In this document: positions 1 through 7,853 of the stretch, piece by piece
Layout of the letters: the number at the start of each line of letters is the position of its first letter
How positions within the stretch are numbered: position 1 is the first letter of the stretch
Assembly: GCF_900112765.1 (NCBI RefSeq)
Contig: NZ_FOMZ01000005.1
Span: 110,084 to 174,083, forward strand
DNA: 64,000 nucleotides
Source: Actinopolyspora alba
Lineage (GTDB): Bacteria; Actinomycetota; Actinomycetes; Mycobacteriales; Pseudonocardiaceae
Direction: 5' to 3'
Notes under the pieces: generated by a model
Told to the model about the DNA's origin: nothing
Database searches by the model: none
The model's input: the letters and a program-made list of their open reading frames with translations, nothing else
Made by a program: the position numbers and the translations under genes

Positions 1-2113
1 TCACGCGAACCCGTTCGTCGGTGGCACGCCCCGGATAGTCCTGGTTGACCAGGAATTCGTTGACGTCGGCGGCCGTCCCCTGCAATGCCTGCTCGGCTGC
101 CTGCCGCAGGTCGAGGGACTCGCCCACCTCCGCGATGCGAGCCACCCTGGAGCGGTTGTCCGAGTTCATCGCAGCCTCGCGTCCCGACTCGACCCACTGC
201 CGCACATCGGCCTCGGTGCCGGACAACGCGTGTTGCGCCGCCTGCTTGCTCCAGGGGCCTCCGGTCCGCATGATGTTGACCGCTGCCTGCCTGCCCTTGC
301 TCAGCACCGTCTCGGGTGAGGCGTCCGAAGCACTGGCCGCGTCGAGCAGCTGTTGGGTCTCCGAGGTGATTAGGGACTGTTCGCGGACGTCCCAAGCCGC
401 CTCGGCACTGGATTCCTTGGCTGCCTGGTTGGCCTGCTCGGCCGCATCGATCATGCGCTGTCTCTGCTGTGCGAGCCGCTCGGCATCGGCCTCCCGCGCC
501 AGTTTCACGACCTCGCGGGCCTGTTCAGCGGCGGCTGTGGAAGCGTTCGCCGCCTCGATCGCGGCGTTGGCATGCCGGGTGGCCTCGGCGGCCGCGTCAT
601 CGGCTTCCCCAGCGTGTTCGGCCGCGTCATCCGCCGCGTTGGCGGCGTTGTTGGCGTGCTGCGCTGCCGAGTCCGCGGCGGCCGCGGCCTCCGCGGCGGC
701 GTCTCCCGAACGATTGGCCAGCGAGGTGGCCGCATTGGCCGCCTGCCTCGCACGCTGCGCCTGCGCCTGTGCCTCCGCACCCGCTTGCTCAGCCGCCGCG
801 GCGGCCTGTTCGGCTACGCCTACCTGCTGGGCCGCTTCGCTCGCGGCGGCGCCTGCCGCTGCCGCGTTGTCGGAAGCGCTTGCCGCTGCCTGCGCCGCAC
901 CAGCGGCCTGATCAGCTGCGTTCCCGGCACTACGAGCGGCATCGGCGGCACGCCCCGCTCCTGCCGCGGCATCCCGCGCCGACGCTGCGGCCTCACGAGC
1001 CGCCTGTGCCTGGCTGGCGTCCCGCGCGGCAGCGGAGGCCGCCGAGTAAGCACGCGAAGCCGCCTGACCGGCAAGACTCGCCGCCGATGCTGCCCGCGAA
1101 GCGGCGTTCGCGGCCACCCGAGCGGCACGATCGGCCGCCGCGGCGGCCGATATCGCGGTACGAGCCGCATCCGCTGCCTCGTTGGCGAGACCGGCCGCTT
1201 CCCTGGCAGCATTGCTCGCCCGTACGGTGTCTCCCTTGGCAGCCTCGGTTTCCACCTTGGCCCGTTGCGCGGCCAGTTTGGCCTTCTCAGCCGCTTTTAC
1301 TGCCCGTTCGCTGGCTTGTTCGGCGGCAGCGGTCCGTTTGCGAGCTTCCTCGCCCGCCTGCTCCGCACGCTCGACCAGCTCGGTGACCGTGGCCGCTTCC
1401 TCGTCACGCGCTTGCGCGACTTCCCACTCGTAGTTGAGGAACCGCTGCAGCGCGGCGTTCGTGTCGGCATCCAACGCACGCTCGGCGGCTTCCTTCACAT
1501 GCGGTCCGCCCGCGTCTTTGGCCTGTACCACCCGCAGCCGCAGATCGATGTGGTAAGGCTCCTTCCAACCCGCCTCCAGGAACTCCTCCAGAGCGGTATT
1601 GGTATCGGTGTCCAGCGCCGTTTCGGCTGCGCTGGACACGCTGGGACCACCGGCTGCCTTGGTCCGCACCACCCACAACCGGAGATCAGTGTGGTAGGGC
1701 TGCTTCCAACCGGTGTCCAGGAATTCCCGCAACGCCGCGTCGGTGTCGGCTTCGAGTGCCTGGGTGGCGGCCTGCTTCGTGGCAGGACCGCCCTTGTCCA
1801 TCATCCGTAAAGCACGAATACGCAGATCCTGGTGCGCGGCGGGCGCCTTTCCACCGTTGAGGAAATCCAGCATCGCGTCGTCGCCGCCCGCCAGTGCCTC
1901 GGCAGCGGCATCACGCGTAGCCAGACCGCCGTCCTGCCACAGCTGCACCACTTGCGCGCGCTCGCTCGGCGAGATGGTGCTCGCTTCCGCCGACGCGACC
2001 GGTGCGCTGCCCATTATGGCGGTGACCGTCGTAACCGCGATACCGGCGGCCAACCCCGCTCGGTATCGGGTGCCGCGCTTGGCGGCACGTCTGTTCCTGT
2101 CGTGTCCTAGCAC
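1..2113 (-). CDS. Secreted ALF-repeat / Ala-rich coiled-coil protein, 3' end outside window
   Basis: The frame is open from a GTG at 2113 to the window edge (704 codons, C-terminus missing). An AGGGAG ribosome site lies 7 bases before the GTG. Residues 1-45 form a signal peptide: basic start, hydrophobic core, and a SAPVASA cleavage region. Residues about 50-215 hold three to four ALF-type repeats of roughly 45 residues with signatures such as FLDTGW, DLRLRVV and GGP. Residues about 215-560 are an almost uninterrupted alanine-rich coiled coil. ALF-like repeats then return (EFLVNQDY, ERVRV) up to the edge. In actinomycetes such proteins are exported, and some carry a toxin-like C-terminal domain; that part is not visible here, so function is unknown. 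The alanine run gives spurious long frames on the other strand. Confidence 0.88.
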   Translation of the reverse strand, partial: MLGHDRNRRAAKRGTRYRAGLAAGIAVTTVTAIMGSAPVASAEASTISPSERAQVVQLWQDGGLATRDAAAEALAGGDDAMLDFLNGGKAPAAHQDLRIRALRMMDKGGPATKQAATQALEADTDAALREFLDTGWKQPYHTDLRLWVVRTKAAGGPSVSSAAETALDTDTNTALEEFLEAGWKEPYHIDLRLRVVQAKDAGGPHVKEAAERALDADTNAALQRFLNYEWEVAQARDEEAATVTELVERAEQAGEEARKRTAAAEQASERAVKAAEKAKLAAQRAKVETEAAKGDTVRASNAAREAAGLANEAADAARTAISAAAAADRAARVAANAASRAASAASLAGQAASRAYSAASAAARDASQAQAAREAAASARDAAAGAGRAADAARSAGNAADQAAGAAQAAASASDNAAAAGAAASEAAQQVGVAEQAAAAAEQAGAEAQAQAQRARQAANAATSLANRSGDAAAEAAAAADSAAQHANNAANAADDAAEHAGEADDAAAEATRHANAAIEAANASTAAAEQAREVVKLAREADAERLAQQRQRMIDAAEQANQAAKESSAEAAWDVREQSLITSETQQLLDAASASDASPETVLSKGRQAAVNIMRTGGPWSKQAAQHALSGTEADVRQWVESGREAAMNSDNRSRVARIAEVGESLDLRQAAEQALQGTAADVNEFLVNQDYPGRATDERVRV

Positions 2114-2432
2114 GTGGGTTCTCCCTGATTATCGCGAAACACGCGACAGCAGACATTCGCACGTCAAGATCACACGAGCAATACTTCGGAACGAAAAATA
2201 ATTTTATCACGATCGAATAAAACCACTGACAGACACGCGCAATCCGATGTGGCGTTTCGCATAAAAATTTGACACCGACCGATTTTCCGCCAAATCCGGG
2301 CACCAATGCCCCGAAAGATCTAAATGATTACGCCACAAGCAGCATTACCCGTGGCTAATCTGCTTGCGAAGAAACCCGTTCGACGGATAGCAACTAACAC
2401 CGGATGCACTGAGCTAGGAGACACGAGAAACG
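2114..2432. promoter_or_regulatory. AT-rich divergent promoter region
   Basis: This 319-bp spacer separates two divergent genes. It contains a conspicuously AT-rich patch around 2190-2245 in an otherwise GC-rich sequence, which is the likely promoter zone for the ALF-repeat gene. No gene is seen in it and no exact -10/-35 can be assigned. Confidence 0.4.
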
Positions 2433-2843
2433 ATGCGAAAAGAGAACACCTTCGAGACACGGTTTCGCGCGGCGCAGCTCGAAGCGGGGTACTGGAGAAC
2501 CGGAAGCACCGACGAGGAGCTGGGCAACTGGGAGGATCTGGTCGCACAGTGCGAGGAGGGCTACGACTGGAACACCGACGAGTACGACTTCGACCTGCAG
2601 CCCAGGGACTCGCTCGAACTCGCGCTGAACGATCCGGTGCTCAACGAGCACGAGGAGATCGAAGCTCTCCGCGCGCGGGTGTACGAGATCGATGCCGGAC
2701 TCCGAGCGATTCCGCACGACCAGTCGGTGAGGGATCCGGCGAAACACCCGTGGTGGGAGTGCTACGTGCCGAGGTACGGCACCCGCGAGTTCGTGAAGGA
2801 TGTCTACCGTCGATACGGCATCAGTATCAGCACTGTGGACTGA
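2433..2843 (+). CDS. Hypothetical acidic protein, 136 aa
   Basis: I do not recognise this family. The protein is soluble, rich in Asp, Glu, Trp and Tyr (for example NWEDLVAQCEEGYDW and DEYDFDLQPRD), with no signal peptide or membrane segment. An AGGAG lies 12 bases upstream of the ATG. Its composition is that of a real protein, unlike the Arg/Pro-rich shadow frames nearby. It is divergent from the exported ALF-repeat gene and shares its AT-rich spacer, so co-regulation is possible. A partner or immunity role is only a guess. Confidence 0.65.
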   Translation: MRKENTFETRFRAAQLEAGYWRTGSTDEELGNWEDLVAQCEEGYDWNTDEYDFDLQPRDSLELALNDPVLNEHEEIEALRARVYEIDAGLRAIPHDQSVRDPAKHPWWECYVPRYGTREFVKDVYRRYGISISTVD

Positions 2844-2928
2844 CTACCCCGAGTCGAGCTACAGCGTGCCCGCGAAAAGTTCTGCGCGGCTCATTACCCC
2901 GGAGGGGCTCACGACTCGTGACCGCGCC

Positions 2929-3318
2929 TCACAACTCGGGCAGCGGGTCCTGCGGGACCTGGTCGGGCGAGCCGAGTTCGGCGTCGGCGGCGTTGACCAC
3001 CGGCACGTACTCGTCGTCCACTTCGTAGTGCACCCCGTTGAACGTGAACCAGGCCGCCGCGTTGGTGTCCACCGGCCCCAGCCGGACACCGCGCGGGCTC
3101 TTGGCGAGCACGCCCTTCGGCTTGCTCCGGTTGAAGATGCCGGTCGACAGCACCGTGATCGACTGCTGACTGACCACCACGACGACGCCGGGCGAGATGC
3201 TGCCCAGGATCTCGGCGGGAAAGACGTAACGGATCCGCTCACCGGTCTCCAGAAACCGCTGAATACGCTCCCGGCACTTCGACGAGATCGGCATACCCGG
3301 CATATTAACCGGGCTCAT
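2929..3318 (-). CDS. Small PH-domain-like protein, ~129 aa
   Basis: The reliable part begins near the MSPVNMPGMPIS start (ATG at 3318; ATGs at 3303 and 3294 are alternatives, none with a clear ribosome site). Sequence such as ERIRYVFPAEI, VVVVVSQQSITVLSTGIF and KPKGVLAKSPRGVRLGPVD alternates hydrophobic strands and turns. This resembles small actinobacterial bacterial-PH-like proteins, whose biochemical role is mostly unknown. No signal peptide or membrane helix is present. The fold call is by pattern only. The frame stays open upstream to 3648, but that extension is Arg/Ala-rich and looks non-coding. Confidence 0.6.
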   Translation of the reverse strand: MSPVNMPGMPISSKCRERIQRFLETGERIRYVFPAEILGSISPGVVVVVSQQSITVLSTGIFNRSKPKGVLAKSPRGVRLGPVDTNAAAWFTFNGVHYEVDDEYVPVVNAADAELGSPDQVPQDPLPEL

Positions 3319-3428
3319 TACCCAGTGTCGACGAGCGACATGCCCTACGTGACCGATTCCGGCGGCCACCCTCGGCATTGACCATCGAGCCGCCGCGCCC
3401 CGGAGACGAGCCGCGCTCAGCACAGCCT

Positions 3429-4208
3429 TCAGTACGGCCCTTCCACAAGGTGATCGTCTCGCGCCGCTCGACGCAGCGCCGACTCGACGACGGCGCGCAG
3501 CCGAGGGCTGTGCGCGCCGGGCCAGTAGATCCCGCCGCAGGCCACACACCTGGCGAACTCGTCGTAGCACCTGCGGGTACCGGGCTCCAGCCTGGCCGCT
3601 ACCTCGGCTTTCGGCACTTCCACCAGCTGCCCGTTGCAGGAGACGCATCTGGTCCAGGGCCGCGGCGTCGGTTCGAACCGCGCGAGCACCTCGGTCTGCT
3701 GCCGGGCCGGATCGGAAGCGTAGACGTAGGCGCCCTCCGGCAGCGCACGGCGGCGCAGCAGACCACGGTCCCTGGTCAACAACACCCTCCGCTGCCGCGC
3801 GGCCCGCTCCAGCAGCTCCTCGTCGGTGGCGTCGTTGCGATAGGCGGTGTCGATCCCCAGCAACCGCATCCGGCGCGCCAGCTTGCCGAGATGCACATCC
3901 AGCACGAAGCGATTTCTGATTCGCTCCGGGTAGCGCACGGGTGCGACATCCACGACACCACCGTCGGACGGCCGGTCCCCCGCTTCAGCGGGCACCCCGT
4001 CCAGCAGCAGCTCACCGACCTCGGTGAGTGGCACCCCCGCGGACTGGACCAGATGCCCCAGTGTGGCGGTGCCGTCGTGCGGAACCCGGACCGGTGCGCC
4101 TCGGTTACGCGGTCCGACGAAGCGCAGCAGTTCCCGCGCGGGGCGGACGAGCGCCGCGTGTCGCTCCGTTCGACCGCGCGAGGGATTCGCCGCCGATGTG
4201 CCGGTCAT
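3429..4208 (-). CDS. Mut7-C RNase / ubiquitin-like domain protein
   Basis: 259 aa. Residues about 20-95 form the ubiquitin/MoaD-like N-terminal half (ARELLRFVGPRNRG ... VRVPHDGTATLGHLVQSAGVPLTEVG). Residues about 100-240 form the Mut7-C half: LDVHLGKLARRMRLLGIDT, NDATDEELLERA, VLLTRDRGLLRRR. This is a PIN-like nuclease fold with conserved acidic residues, followed by a CVSC ... CVAC zinc ribbon at about 189-225. Members are predicted RNases in actinomycetes and rarely have an assigned substrate. The gene stands alone between two unrelated minus-strand genes. Confidence 0.85.
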   Translation of the reverse strand: MTGTSAANPSRGRTERHAALVRPARELLRFVGPRNRGAPVRVPHDGTATLGHLVQSAGVPLTEVGELLLDGVPAEAGDRPSDGGVVDVAPVRYPERIRNRFVLDVHLGKLARRMRLLGIDTAYRNDATDEELLERAARQRRVLLTRDRGLLRRRALPEGAYVYASDPARQQTEVLARFEPTPRPWTRCVSCNGQLVEVPKAEVAARLEPGTRRCYDEFARCVACGGIYWPGAHSPRLRAVVESALRRAARDDHLVEGPY

Positions 4209-4318
4209 GGCTCACCGCTTCGATCGATTCCGAACACGGGTCGGAGGCGGGCTCACGCCGCGGCGGAGCCCGCCCCCGCGACCGCACCGCCGTTCGCGCA
4301 GTGGGTCCAACGCCGCGC

Positions 4319-4816
4319 TCAACGACTCATCGCGGCCTCGTGGCTGCCCGTTCTCGGTTCCGGGGGCCTCGGGGCACGCCGCTGGGCGGCGAACGGTTCA
4401 CGCTCCGCGCCGGACTCGAACACCGGCCTGCTGCCGTAGGTGAAGCGGCTCGCCAGGCCGAGCACCTCCAACGGCCGGTCCACCGCCCGGACACCGGTGA
4501 CCAGGGACAGGCGTTTTCCGGTGATATGCGCTCGCAGGTCCAGCTGCGCCAGCACCTTGATCGCCTCGACCCCGAGGAAGGTCACACCGGTCAGATCCAG
4601 CACCACCACCGGTGCCGAGGACTCCAACCGATGCTGGACCAGTTCCGCGAAGCGGGGGACCGTCACCATGTCCAGCTCGCCGGACACGTTGACGACCATC
4701 ACACCGCGTCGCGGTCGCTCCGTGCTCATCCGGAAGGCGACGTTCTCGTTGCTCTCCTCGACAGCACGCACGTATTCCGCGACGGAGTCGGTGCCCCGAA
4801 CCGATGATTCAGTCAT
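4319..4816 (-). CDS. STAS-domain anti-anti-sigma factor
   Basis: 165 aa. The start ATG at 4816 is preceded by AAGGTGG at the right distance; an in-frame upstream extension lacks a ribosome site. The STAS core spans about residues 30-135: VMVVNVSGELDMVTVPRFAELVQ, then VVVLDLTGVTFLGVEAIKVLAQ. The usual phosphorylatable Ser in the D-(L/F)-(S)-x-(V/T) loop is replaced here by Gly/Val (LDLTGVTFLGVEA, where D-x-S-G is typical). The protein may therefore not be regulated by an RsbW-type kinase, or may use the neighbouring Thr. No anti-sigma partner lies next to it. Confidence 0.85.
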   Translation of the reverse strand: MTESSVRGTDSVAEYVRAVEESNENVAFRMSTERPRRGVMVVNVSGELDMVTVPRFAELVQHRLESSAPVVVLDLTGVTFLGVEAIKVLAQLDLRAHITGKRLSLVTGVRAVDRPLEVLGLASRFTYGSRPVFESGAEREPFAAQRRAPRPPEPRTGSHEAAMSR

Positions 4817-5354
4817 ATGATCCACCTTTTGGTTTCCCAAGGTGGCGCAGAGCCGACGTCTCGCTCTTGATCCGAAAATTGCGCCACGACGCATCGCATT
4901 CGGCGAATACGATCGTCAGAGTCCCTTTCGCATGACCCGACGTCACCGCCGACTGTAGCCAGCCCCGACAGGGGACGCCAAGAGAAACAGCTCACAACGA
5001 AACAAGAAAAAACCGACGTGTGTACACAGCGTCATACCTGGTCAGGGCGTTGATCACCGTGCAGCCCCCAACTCAGGGCCAACCCCACGAGCCGAACACC
5101 GATCGTAATCGGACGGCACCTTCTCTCAGGAATTCCTCAGCCGGAGCTCAGCAAAATTCTCGAATTCCTATCACTTTCCGTTAAAGGCGAAGTTACCCTT
5201 TCAGGGGATAAAGACCCTATCGGCAACACGCTGCACATGCTCGCACCGAGAAATTCCCGACAAGGGTTCGTATCCGGCCGAGCCCCACGACGGCAGGACG
5301 AGCAGCGACGACCGCACGAGCGGGGTCAACCGGACAAGGGTGCTCAGGACGAGA
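4817..5354. other. Long intergenic region without a gene
   Basis: About 540 bp between the STAS gene start and the rplL terminator. No frame in it has convincing composition. The left part (4817-5000) must hold the STAS promoter. Short AT-rich stretches occur at 4995-5015 and 5150-5200. No riboswitch or tRNA was recognised. Confidence 0.5.
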
Positions 5355-5386
5355 ACGGGGCGGCCGCCCGAAGGCGACCGCCCCGT
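5355..5386 (-). terminator. Hairpin terminator of rplJ-rplL
   Basis: A 14-bp stem (ACGGGGCGGCCGCC pairing with GGCGACCGCCCCGT, one G-T wobble) with a TTCG-type loop lies 15 bp after the rplL stop. There is no strong U-run, as is common in actinobacteria. Confidence 0.8.
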
Positions 5387-5401
5387 GAGGTACCGGCTGG
5401 A

Positions 5402-5788
5402 TCACTTGAGGGTGATCTTGGCGCCGACCTCCTCGAGCTTGCCCTTGACCTCGTTGGCACGCTCCTTGTCGACCTTCTCGACGACCGGCTTCGGAGCGTT
5501 CTCGACCATCTCCTTGGCCTCCTTGAGGCCCAGGCCGGAGACGATCTCGCGGACCGCCTTGATGACCTTGATCTTCTCGTCACCGGCGTCGTCGAGCATG
5601 ACGTCGAACTCGTCCTGCTCCTCTTCCTCCTCGGCCGGGGCGGCACCCGCGGCCGGGGCGGCGACGGCGGCCGGAGCGGCGGCCGTGACGTCGAAGGTGT
5701 CCTCGAACTGCTTGACGAACTCGGAGAGCTCCAGCAGGGTCATTTCCTTGAAGACGTCCAGCAGCTCTTCGTTGCTCATCTTGGCCAT
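5402..5788 (-). CDS. rplL: 50S ribosomal protein L7/L12
   Basis: 128 aa, full length. Residues 1-40 are the dimerising N-terminal domain ([20 protein letters not shown]). The flexible Ala/Pro hinge follows, with an unusually long acidic [11 protein letters not shown] stretch. Residues about 60-128 are the C-terminal factor-binding domain ([20 protein letters not shown] ... [12 protein letters not shown]). It forms the ribosomal stalk that recruits translation GTPases. It follows rplJ at 95 bp and is probably co-transcribed with it. A GAAAGGAAC ribosome site precedes the ATG. Confidence 0.98.
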   Translation of the reverse strand: MAKMSNEELLDVFKEMTLLELSEFVKQFEDTFDVTAAAPAAVAAPAAGAAPAEEEEEQDEFDVMLDDAGDEKIKVIKAVREIVSGLGLKEAKEMVENAPKPVVEKVDKERANEVKGKLEEVGAKITLK

Positions 5789-5883
5789 GATGATGTTCCT
5801 TTCGGATCAGCAGCGCCTGCGCGCGGCGCACGGGTGGTGTTCGCGGGAGAACCGGGCCGACCGCCGAGAACGGCGGTGACGGC

Positions 5884-6399
5884 TCACTCCTCCTTCTTGC
5901 CCTTCAGAGCCTCTGTCATGCGCGCGACCTGCGAAGCGGGCGCGGCGAACAGGGCCGCCGTCTCGTTGAGCTTCGCCTTCATCGCACCGGCCAGCTTGCC
6001 CAGCGTGACCTCGCGCGAATCCAGATCGGCGATGCGCTCGACCTCACCGGCCGAGATCGGGCGGCCGTCCATGTAGCCGCCCTTGATCTCCAGGGCCTTG
6101 TGGTCCTTGGCGAAGTCGCGCAGCGTCTTCGCCGCGTCCACCGGCTCACCCCTGATGAAGGTGAGCGCGGTCGGACCCTGGATGAGATCGTCGATGCCCT
6201 CGACGCCCGCCTCTTGGGTGGCGCGCCGGACCAGCGTGTTCTTCGCGACGCGGTAGGTCGCGTCCTCACCGAGGTTGCGGCGCAGCTGCTTGAGCTGGGC
6301 CGTGGTCAGTCCGCGGTACTCGGTCACGACGGTCGCGGTCGCGTTGCTGAAGTTCTCCGAGAGCTCATTGACCGCGTCAACCTTTTCGGGCCTCGCCAT
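5884..6399 (-). CDS. rplJ: 50S ribosomal protein L10
   Basis: 171 aa. The N-terminal rRNA-binding domain reads [20 protein letters not shown] ... [12 protein letters not shown], and the C-terminal helix that carries L7/L12 dimers ends in [10 protein letters not shown] strong GAGAGGAGG site precedes the ATG. It is the first gene of the rplJ-rplL unit and sits behind a leader containing an attenuator-like hairpin. In most bacteria L10 (with L7/L12) represses its own operon through the mRNA leader. Confidence 0.98.
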   Translation of the reverse strand: MARPEKVDAVNELSENFSNATATVVTEYRGLTTAQLKQLRRNLGEDATYRVAKNTLVRRATQEAGVEGIDDLIQGPTALTFIRGEPVDAAKTLRDFAKDHKALEIKGGYMDGRPISAGEVERIADLDSREVTLGKLAGAMKAKLNETAALFAAPASQVARMTEALKGKKEE

Positions 6400-6730
6400 G
6401 TCGCCTCCTCTCTAGTGCCTCGCGACTGTGTGCCGGTCGCCAAGTGCCCTGAGACGACAAAAACGCCCCGGCGCATTCGGCACGGGGCGTGGAAGATCAT
6501 CCACCGCGCGACAGTGATCTCGCGCTGCTGGGCCTCGTCCTCCTGCGCGGGTCGCCCGTCTCTACGGGACCTTCGTTCTCCACCGGGGGAACCGGACGGT
6601 GCCGGAAACCTCACCGAGGGAAAAGACCAGCGGTCTCTGGTGGAACCTGTTCCAGCGTACGCCACGGATTCCTCGGAACGGCAGCCACCCCCGCCCCGCC
6701 TCCCGAGGAAGACTTGCGCCACCGGGCATC
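6400..6730. promoter_or_regulatory. Divergent leader/promoter region of rplJ and the 6731 gene
   Basis: 330 bp without a gene. The left 90 bp is the rplJ leader with the attenuator hairpin. The right part must hold the promoter of the plus-strand membrane protein. An in-frame GTG at 6599 opens an Arg/Pro-rich extension of that gene, judged non-coding. Confidence 0.5.
6458..6490 (-). terminator. Attenuator-like hairpin in the rplJ leader
   Basis: Read on the minus strand, ACGCCCCG pairs with CGGGGCGT around a 12-base loop. It is followed directly by a U-run (UUUUUG) 60 bp before rplJ. A near-perfect intrinsic terminator upstream of the L10 gene, rather than after it, fits L10-leader attenuation. 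It could alternatively end an unseen upstream transcript. Confidence 0.65.
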
Positions 6731-7660
6731 ATGATTACCGTGGTCGATCACCGTGAGCCCTCCGAGCGCCCCCCGCGACACCCGCCGGAACGAACCGACG
6801 GGGCGAACGCCGCGGAGCCGATCGACGCCGAGGTGGTGGACGAGCACCCGTCCGAGCGCGCTCCGGCGCGAGCTGATGCGACTCCCGGCACGACCGAGAC
6901 TTTCGGGACGACCGAGACTTTCGGGACGAACGGGTCGGACGACGCGGCCGGAACGGGCGGGGAATCGGGCAACGCCGGAACCACCCGCTCCGGCGAGGAG
7001 GACGCCCACCGCGAGTACCAGCAGTTCCTGGAGTTCCAACGGTTCCGGGAGATGCGGCGGCGGTACGGTGACACACCGCCGGTGTCCGAGCCCACCGCCG
7101 CCGGTGGCAAGCGCCCCTGGTACCGCCGTGCACTGCGGCTGCTGCGGTTCAAGTTCGTGCGACGACTGCTATACCTGCTGGTGCTGCTGCTGGTGCTGAT
7201 GTACCTGTACAACAGCATGTTCGGCGGTGGTGGTGGACAGGCGTCGAACGGCTCCTCCCCGGGGGGCGAGGAGAGCAGGTCGGCGATGCTGCAGCGCTCC
7301 CCGACCGCCGCGGTCCGAGCGGTCTACGACGAACTCGCCAACCGACCGGACACCGTCTGCCTGCTGTTCGACGGTGACGCGAGACGCGCGTTCGCGACCG
7401 CGCACGACGCCGCGAACTGCCAAGCCGCGGCGCGGCGGCTCAACGAACGGGTGACCGAGCGGCTCGAATACAAGAACCCGGACATCGACCGGAACGCGGT
7501 GCGGGAGTTCGAGTCGGAAACGGGCGGAAGCTGGGCCCGGATCTCCTCCTGCGACCTGGGCGTGACCGGTGGCCCACGACTCGGCGTGTTCCGGCTGCGG
7601 CAGGAGTCCTCCGGCGGCTGGCGGATCGACGGTTACGACGTCGCGAACTGCGGGAAGTGA
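6731..7660 (+). CDS. Single-pass membrane protein with acidic disordered N-terminus
   Basis: About 309 aa from the ATG at 6731 (MITVVDHREPS). Residues 1-110 are disordered and Glu/Thr/Gly-rich. They include a duplicated 18-bp unit giving two TTETFG blocks. One very hydrophobic helix (LLYLLVLLLVLMYLY) sits at about 155-170 after an Arg/Lys-rich stretch. The extracytoplasmic domain (about 195-309) has four cysteines (TVCLLF, ANCQAA, SCDLGV, ANCGK) that could form two disulfides, and resembles small actinobacterial extracellular domains with an NTF2-like pattern. Function is unknown. Confidence 0.75.
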   Translation: MITVVDHREPSERPPRHPPERTDGANAAEPIDAEVVDEHPSERAPARADATPGTTETFGTTETFGTNGSDDAAGTGGESGNAGTTRSGEEDAHREYQQFLEFQRFREMRRRYGDTPPVSEPTAAGGKRPWYRRALRLLRFKFVRRLLYLLVLLLVLMYLYNSMFGGGGGQASNGSSPGGEESRSAMLQRSPTAAVRAVYDELANRPDTVCLLFDGDARRAFATAHDAANCQAAARRLNERVTERLEYKNPDIDRNAVREFESETGGSWARISSCDLGVTGGPRLGVFRLRQESSGGWRIDGYDVANCGK

Positions 7661-7853
7661 GGCCGCGCGGAAGGAGTCGTGGAAAGGGCGCGGTCGGCCT
7701 GCTCGTGGGCGACACCGGGATCTCTTTAGGATAACGACACGTCGCGACTTTCCGGGCGACGCGAAGTGATCCTTCCATCAACAGCCCGGTGTTCCCATCA
7801 GCAGCGCAGTCCTCCCCCGTCAACAGCGCAGCCGCCGCAGGAGTCCCCGCCCG

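Noticed and set aside
572..1810. Plus-strand frames in the first 2 kb
   Set aside because: Produced by the alanine-rich coding strand of the ALF-repeat gene on the other strand.
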